This document shows, piece after piece, positions 59,642 to 64,000 of a stretch of DNA of 64,000 nucleotides; the stretch's first letter is position 1; each line of letters begins with the position of its first letter. The notes below the pieces were generated by a model that was not told the DNA's origin, ran no database searches, and saw only the letters and a list, made by a program, of their open reading frames with translations. A program made the translations under genes and the position numbers. Origin of the DNA: DASPNH01 sp035626675 (lineage in GTDB: Bacteria > Desulfobacterota > Binatia > UBA1149 > CAITLU01); assembly GCA_035626675.1 (NCBI GenBank), contig DASPNH010000167.1, positions 1 to 64,000 on the forward strand, given 5' to 3'.

Positions 59642-61612
59642 ATGCAAGCTCGCAGCGGATACCGTTACGCGACGGCTGTGGTTGCCGTCGCCCTGGCAGC
59701 GCTCGTTCGCTGGCTGCTGGCCCCGCTGCTCGGCTATGGGCTTCCGTTCGTCACGTTCTATTTCGCCACCATCGCCGCGGCGTGGTTCGGCGGGCTGTAT
59801 CCCGGTCTGCTGTCCGTTGTGCTGGGCGCACTGGCGGGCGTCTTCCTTTTCACCGGCCCGGACTTCTCGCTGTTCTCCGAAGATCTTGCCGTTCAGCTCG
59901 AGGTCATCCGATTCGTCGTCTTCGTCGTCGTCGGTGTCCTGCTCAGCCTGGCCGGCGGCTGGCTGCAGTTCTCGATGCAGGCGGCCGAGAGGCGCGCCAG
60001 GGAAGCGGAGGAAAACCAGGCGCGCCTGCAGCACGAGGTCGAGAACCGCCGCCGCGCCGAGATGGAAGCGCGCGAGCAGCGCGAAACGCTTCGGCTCGCC
60101 ATCGCCAACGTCGATGACGGAGTCATTGCCACCGATACCGAAGGTTTCGTCACCCTGGTCAACGGCGCGGGCGCGTCGCTGATCGGCCGCAAGGAAGACG
60201 ATATCGTCGGCAAACCCGTGGAGTCGGTGCTGCTGGTCGTCAACGAGACGACTCGGCGGCGCGTCGAGAACCCGGTGGTGCGAGCGTTGCGCGAGAACTC
60301 CGCCCTGGCCAGGGACGGCGGCGGCAGCATCCTGGTGCGCAGGGACGGCAGCGAGCGTGCGATCGAAGAGCGCGCCGCGCCGATGCGCGACGAGCATGGA
60401 CGCGTGATCGGATGCTTGCTCGTGTTCCGCGACATCACCGAGCGTCGCAGGCACGAGAACACCATCCGCGAGGGCGAGCGCAAGAAATCGCAGTTCCTGG
60501 CCACGCTCGCGCACGAGCTGCGAAATCCCCTGGCCCCCCTTTCCAACTCTCTCGAAGTGATGAAGCGCGCCGAGGGCGACGCCGCGATGATGCGGCAGAT
60601 CCACGGAACCATGGAACGCCAGGTCTCGCATCTCGTCAGGCTCGTCGATGACCTGATGGATTCGAGCAGGATCAATCGCGGCCGGCTGCAGCTGCGCAAG
60701 CGGGTCGTGGAAGTCTCCTCGGTCGTGCATCAGGCCGTCGAAGCATGCCGCCAGCTCGCCGAATGCTCGGAGCTGGACGTGCAGGTCGCCGTTCCCGAGG
60801 AGCGCATCCTCCTGGAAGGCGATCCGGTTCGACTGGTACAAATCTTCACCAATCTGCTAAACAACGCGTGCAAGTTCAGCCATGCGCACGGGCGCATCTG
60901 GGTGAAGGCGGAGAAGGACGGCGACGATGGGGTGATCGTTTCCGTCAAGGACGCCGGCGCCGGCATTGCAGCCGACATGCTCGATCAGGTCTTCGACATG
61001 TTCGTGCAGGCAGACAGTTCGCTGGAACGGACGAAGCAGGGATTGGGAATCGGACTTACGCTTGTGAAGCAGTTGGTCGAGATGCACGGTGGTCGCGTCG
61101 AGGCCCGCAGCGAAGGCATCGGAAGAGGCAGCGAGTTCCTCGTGCATCTTCCGGCGCTCTCTGACAAGGCGCAGGACTCGCCTCCGGAGGCTCGAGACGC
61201 GATGGAACCAACTTCGAACAACGCCCGCCGCCGCATCCTCATCGTCGACGACAATCAGGACTCCACCGAGAGCCTGGCGATGCTGCTCAAGCTCAAGGGC
61301 AACGAGACGCACACCGCGTTCGACGGCATGCAGGCGGTGCAGACGGCCGAAGCGGTACGCCCCGACCTCATCCTGATGGATATCGGGATGCCCAAGCTGA
61401 ACGGCTACGACGCCGCCCGCAGGATCCGGCAGGAGCCATGGGGCAAGAACCTGGTCCTGATCGCGCTGACCGGCTGGGGCCAGCAGGAAGACCTGGAGAA
61501 ATCACGCCAGGCAGGCTTCGACGGCCATCTGGTCAAGCCGGTCGCACCGACGACGCTGATGGAGCTGCTGGCCACGTTGCCAAAGACCGGCGGGGCGCAG
61601 GTGCCGGCCTGA
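59642..61612 (+). CDS. Hybrid sensor histidine kinase/response regulator
   Basis: A 656-residue sensor. The N-terminal DUF4118-like region (about 1-110) has four membrane segments (GLPFVTFYFATIAAAWFGG). A coiled linker leads to a PAS domain (about 145-260, VDDGVIATDTEGFVTLVNGA). The HisKA domain has the phosphoacceptor His291 in ATLAHELRNPLAPL. The ATPase domain has NLLNNACKFSH and DAGAGIAADMLDQVFDMF. The C-terminal REC domain has phosphoacceptor Asp580 in LILMDIGMPKLNG. The signal and target are unknown. I chose ATG 59642, as the frame upstream has no conserved residues. Confidence 0.9.
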   Translation: MQARSGYRYATAVVAVALAALVRWLLAPLLGYGLPFVTFYFATIAAAWFGGLYPGLLSVVLGALAGVFLFTGPDFSLFSEDLAVQLEVIRFVVFVVVGVLLSLAGGWLQFSMQAAERRAREAEENQARLQHEVENRRRAEMEAREQRETLRLAIANVDDGVIATDTEGFVTLVNGAGASLIGRKEDDIVGKPVESVLLVVNETTRRRVENPVVRALRENSALARDGGGSILVRRDGSERAIEERAAPMRDEHGRVIGCLLVFRDITERRRHENTIREGERKKSQFLATLAHELRNPLAPLSNSLEVMKRAEGDAAMMRQIHGTMERQVSHLVRLVDDLMDSSRINRGRLQLRKRVVEVSSVVHQAVEACRQLAECSELDVQVAVPEERILLEGDPVRLVQIFTNLLNNACKFSHAHGRIWVKAEKDGDDGVIVSVKDAGAGIAADMLDQVFDMFVQADSSLERTKQGLGIGLTLVKQLVEMHGGRVEARSEGIGRGSEFLVHLPALSDKAQDSPPEARDAMEPTSNNARRRILIVDDNQDSTESLAMLLKLKGNETHTAFDGMQAVQTAEAVRPDLILMDIGMPKLNGYDAARRIRQEPWGKNLVLIALTGWGQQEDLEKSRQAGFDGHLVKPVAPTTLMELLATLPKTGGAQVPA

Positions 61613-61634
61613 GCGTTTAGCGACCTCGAGCAGC

Positions 61635-62699
61635 TCAATCGATCAACGCGAGCCCCCACGGCTTGCTTCCCACGCGCACTCGCATCGTTACCCGTCGCGA
61701 CTCCACGTCGATGACCGAGACGTCGTTGGATGGCCCGTTGGCGGTATAGACGGTCCTGCCGTCGGCGGAGACGGCGATGCCCCACGGCCTCTGGCCCGCC
61801 TCGATCGATGCCGCTACGCGATCGCCTGCTGCCGGTTCCAGAATGAGCACCATGCCGCTGCGTCCCGTCGAGACGAAGACGCGGCTGCCGTCGCGCGAGG
61901 CGACCACGCCCATCGGCCGCATTCCTGCTCCCAGGTCGACGCTGCGCGCTGGCGCCGTCAGGTCGCGCGACAGCACGCTGACTGAGGCGCCGTTCTCGCA
62001 GGTGACATAGGCGCGCGAGCCGTCGGGCAGAAACGCGATGGAGCGCGGCCGCGGCCCCACCTCGACCGCCGTCAGTCTGGCACCGGTTCGGGCATCGATC
62101 ACGAACACCTGGTTGTCGGCTTCGGCGGTCACGTAGACGCGCTCGCCGTCCGGGCTGACGGCAACGCCTTCGGGCTCCACTCCCACCGCCACGCTCGCCA
62201 CGACTCGCCCGCTGTCGACGTCTACGATGCTGAGACGCGCGGCATCCTCGTTGGCAACGAAGATGCGGTGGCCGTCGCGGCTGACCGCGACCTGCTCGGG
62301 GTCCGAGCCGGCGACAAGGATGCGCGCAACCTCGAGCGTGGTGACGTCGATGACCGCAATCCCATCGGCACTCTTGTCGGCGGGCGGCAGCGTGTTCTCG
62401 TCGACGCCGGGTGGAGCGGCCGGTGAACCGCTCAGCGCGACGTACAGCCATCGGCGATCGGGGCTGACGGCGATCCCGCGCGGCCGCTTCCCCAGAGCTA
62501 TTCGCCGGAGTTCCTGGCGAAGTCCGGTGTCGATCACCGACAAGTCGCCGGACTCTTCGTTGGTCACGTACAGGTGCGCGGCATGCGACGGCGAATCCGG
62601 CAGCATGCAGATCGCGATGCAGGCCGCCGCAGCGAACGCGCGTGCGAGGTGCGGCTGGGACGACGCGCGCGGCCGCGGGATGGAGACTGGCGGCAGCAA
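61635..62699 (-). CDS. YVTN-family beta-propeller protein
   Basis: A 354-residue secreted or periplasmic protein. A signal peptide lies near residues 15-41 (ARAFAAAACIAICMLPDSPSHAA). Six to seven propeller blades follow, each with a (Y/F)VxNxxxxxxSVID-type strand, for example LYVTNEESGDLSVIDTG, IFVANEDAARLSIVDVDSG and VYTANGPSNDVSVIDVESR, alternating with RPRGIAVSPD-type loops. Such proteins act in surface binding or as accessory partners of redox proteins; the role here is unknown. The start is TTG 62699, 6 bp after the LLM gene; no better start was found. Confidence 0.82.
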   Translation of the reverse strand: MLPPVSIPRPRASSQPHLARAFAAAACIAICMLPDSPSHAAHLYVTNEESGDLSVIDTGLRQELRRIALGKRPRGIAVSPDRRWLYVALSGSPAAPPGVDENTLPPADKSADGIAVIDVTTLEVARILVAGSDPEQVAVSRDGHRIFVANEDAARLSIVDVDSGRVVASVAVGVEPEGVAVSPDGERVYVTAEADNQVFVIDARTGARLTAVEVGPRPRSIAFLPDGSRAYVTCENGASVSVLSRDLTAPARSVDLGAGMRPMGVVASRDGSRVFVSTGRSGMVLILEPAAGDRVAASIEAGQRPWGIAVSADGRTVYTANGPSNDVSVIDVESRRVTMRVRVGSKPWGLALID

Positions 62700-62705
62700 C
62701 GTGGC

Positions 62706-63689
62706 TCAGATCGCCGGCGCGATTTCGCGCGCGAACCTGTGGACGAGGTCGGCCGATGCGCGCGCGGACAAGACGTAGTGGCCCACACCCCACTCGCGCT
62801 TGCGGCGCTGCAGCTCGGCGATGCACTCGGGCACCGTGCCGATGAGGGCAATGGGCATTCGCTTGATCTCGGCCGCCTCGACGCCGAAGAGGCCGCCAAG
62901 CGCCGAAGCGAAGCTGTCGCCGTCGGAGGGCGAGTCGCTGACCATGGCGCTGAAGATCGTCGAGGACAGCTCGATGTGCGAGGGATCGCGGCCGGCAGCG
63001 CGCGCCTCGTTGCGCAGGAACTCGGCGCGTTGGTGGAAGGCTGCGTCCGTGGTCTTGGCGACCTCGGCGCGGTCGACGGTGCCGGCCTTGCCGGTGTCCA
63101 CGCCGATGTTGACCATGTCGGCGTGGCGCGCGGCGATGCGCAGCAGCCCCTTGCCGCCGCCGCCCAGCATGATCGGTGGATGCGGCTTGCGCACGGGCTT
63201 GGGCACGGCGATGGCGTCGCGGAGCTGGTAGAACTCGCCGGAGAAGCTCGCGCGCTCCTGCGTCCACAGCGCCTTGATGGCGACCAGCGCCTCTTCGAGC
63301 ATGCGAAGGCGCGGCTTCACCTCGGGAAACGGCGCGCCCATCATTTCGAACTCGGCGCGCGTCCAGCCCGAGCCCAGGCCCAGCATGGCGCGGCCGTTGC
63401 TGATGTGGTCGAGCGTCGTGATGGCCTGCGCCGTGGTGCCAGGGTGACGGAAGAGGTTGCAGTGCACGAGCGCGCCGATGCGCGCGCGGCTGGTGACGGC
63501 GGCCAGCGCGCCGAGCATGGTCGTGGCCTCCCACGACGGCGTTCCGTCGTCCAGGCCGGCGCCGCCTTGGTGCTCCAGGGCCCAGTGGTCCGGAAGGTAG
63601 ATGGCGCTGTAGCCGAGCTCTTCGGCCTCGCGTGCGCGCGAGAGCATTTCGGAAGCGGGAAGACCGACCAGAGAAAGTCCGAAGTCCAT
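62706..63689 (-). CDS. LLM-class F420-dependent oxidoreductase
   Basis: A 327-residue flavin/F420-type oxidoreductase of the luciferase-like monooxygenase superfamily. Features are MDFGLSLVGLPASEMLSRAREAEELGY, IYLPDHWALEHQ, ARIGALVHCNLFRHPGTTAQ, ISNGRAMLGLGSGWTRAEFEMMG and PPIMLGGGGKGLLRIAARHAD. The FMN and F420 branches cannot be told apart from sequence alone. The start ATG is at 63689. It lies 6 bp upstream of the YVTN gene and may be cotranscribed with it. Confidence 0.88.
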   Translation of the reverse strand: MDFGLSLVGLPASEMLSRAREAEELGYSAIYLPDHWALEHQGGAGLDDGTPSWEATTMLGALAAVTSRARIGALVHCNLFRHPGTTAQAITTLDHISNGRAMLGLGSGWTRAEFEMMGAPFPEVKPRLRMLEEALVAIKALWTQERASFSGEFYQLRDAIAVPKPVRKPHPPIMLGGGGKGLLRIAARHADMVNIGVDTGKAGTVDRAEVAKTTDAAFHQRAEFLRNEARAAGRDPSHIELSSTIFSAMVSDSPSDGDSFASALGGLFGVEAAEIKRMPIALIGTVPECIAELQRRKREWGVGHYVLSARASADLVHRFAREIAPAI

Positions 63690-63902
63690 GAGCGTCTCCG
63701 TTCCAGAAGCGTTGGGCGAACGTCGCGCGCGACCGGCCCCGGGTCAACCCGGACCGATATCGCGTGGCCGCACGGGCCGCTATGCTGTCGGCCAGGCATG
63801 AGGGAGCGCGAGCGACCGCAGGTGCGTGACAACGCGACGACCGTTTCACGCGCGCGCGTACGCCAGAGATCCACGCGAGCCGTCGCGATGCTGGCGGCTC
63901 CA
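63690..63902. other. Intergenic region upstream of the LLM gene
   Basis: No convincing gene. It must hold the LLM-gene promoter on the minus strand, but no consensus was seen. Open frames are shadows. Confidence 0.3.
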
Positions 63903-64000
63903 CGACCGCGGCAACGCCGGGGCTGCGCGCGAGCCGTGGCGATGCTGGCCGCTTCCCGACCGCGGCAACGCCGGGGCTGCGCGCGAGTAGTCGCGGCGCT
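63903..64000. repeat. 54-bp tandem repeat at right edge
   Basis: The segment beginning cgaccgcggcaacgccgggg at 63903 recurs at 63957, giving a 54-bp period. Part of the unit (cgcgagccgtcgcgatgctgg) is also seen just before 63903. The array continues beyond the window. The unit is a multiple of three, so it could be coding, but no gene can be assigned. Confidence 0.6.

Noticed and set aside
59275..59643. 122-codon minus-strand frame in the gap before the sensor kinase
   Set aside because: No conserved motif, no ribosome-binding site and Arg/Ala-biased composition like neighbouring shadows.

Overview
This is a chromosomal window of a high-GC (roughly two-thirds G+C), Gram-negative-type bacterium centred on the replication-initiation region. 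The gene content suggests a deltaproteobacteria-like lineage such as Binatota (Desulfobacterota_B) or Myxococcota. The pointers are an F-ATPase a/c cluster with no other subunits, two FadE-type acyl-CoA dehydrogenases, an Rv1264-like adenylate cyclase, Cys-module secreted proteins, a CehA-type metallohydrolase and a bacterial histone. That placement is inference: there is no rRNA here to confirm it. I found no rRNA, tRNA, insertion sequence, prophage or CRISPR array.

1-12.4 kb is one block on the minus strand. Read in its own direction it runs dnaA, dnaN, gyrB, gyrA, gpsA, rpmH, rnpA, yidD, yidC, jag. The usual arrangement has the rpmH-jag cluster divergent from dnaA, and recF between dnaN and gyrB. 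Here both clusters point the same way and recF is absent. The dnaA-hemL spacer carries near-consensus DnaA boxes and is the best oriC candidate. 12.4-16.2 kb (plus) holds hemL, atpZ, atpI, atpB and atpE, an intrinsic terminator and a small membrane protein. 16.2-18.8 kb (minus) is an acyl-CoA dehydrogenase, alpha/beta-hydrolase and pyrE operon.

18.9-38.7 kb is mixed. It holds a parvulin-like isomerase coupled to a HupE-like membrane protein, a large secreted penicillin-acylase homologue with four C-terminal Cys-pair modules, and a secreted CehA/McbA metallohydrolase followed by a HEAT-repeat protein. Then come a zinc alcohol dehydrogenase, a class III adenylate cyclase divergent from an acyl-CoA dehydrogenase, an M48 lipoprotein peptidase, a Crp/Fnr regulator and a Cys-rich secreted protein.

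38.9-44.3 kb is a glycerol module: a MerR-type regulator divergent from glpD, an alkyl-DHAP-synthase-like flavoenzyme, and glpK. 44.5-49.6 kb carries a HAD phosphatase, a PQQ-type sugar dehydrogenase, a LOG-family protein, a membrane protein, a TonB-like protein and a zinc-finger plus histone-fold protein. 49.7-53.2 kb is minus-strand: a secreted protein, ogt and an ada-alkA fusion (DNA alkylation repair), and a MAPEG protein. After a 26-bp hairpin-repeat array, 53.5-59.1 kb is a glycolate-oxidation module (glcD, glcE, glcF) divergent from a glyoxylate aminotransferase. The window ends with a hybrid sensor kinase, a YVTN beta-propeller protein, an F420-type oxidoreductase and a 54-bp repeat running off the right edge.

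The most unusual items are the zinc-finger histone, the AGPS-like enzyme between glpD and glpK, the one-directional origin cluster without recF, and three kinds of short palindromic or tandem repeat.
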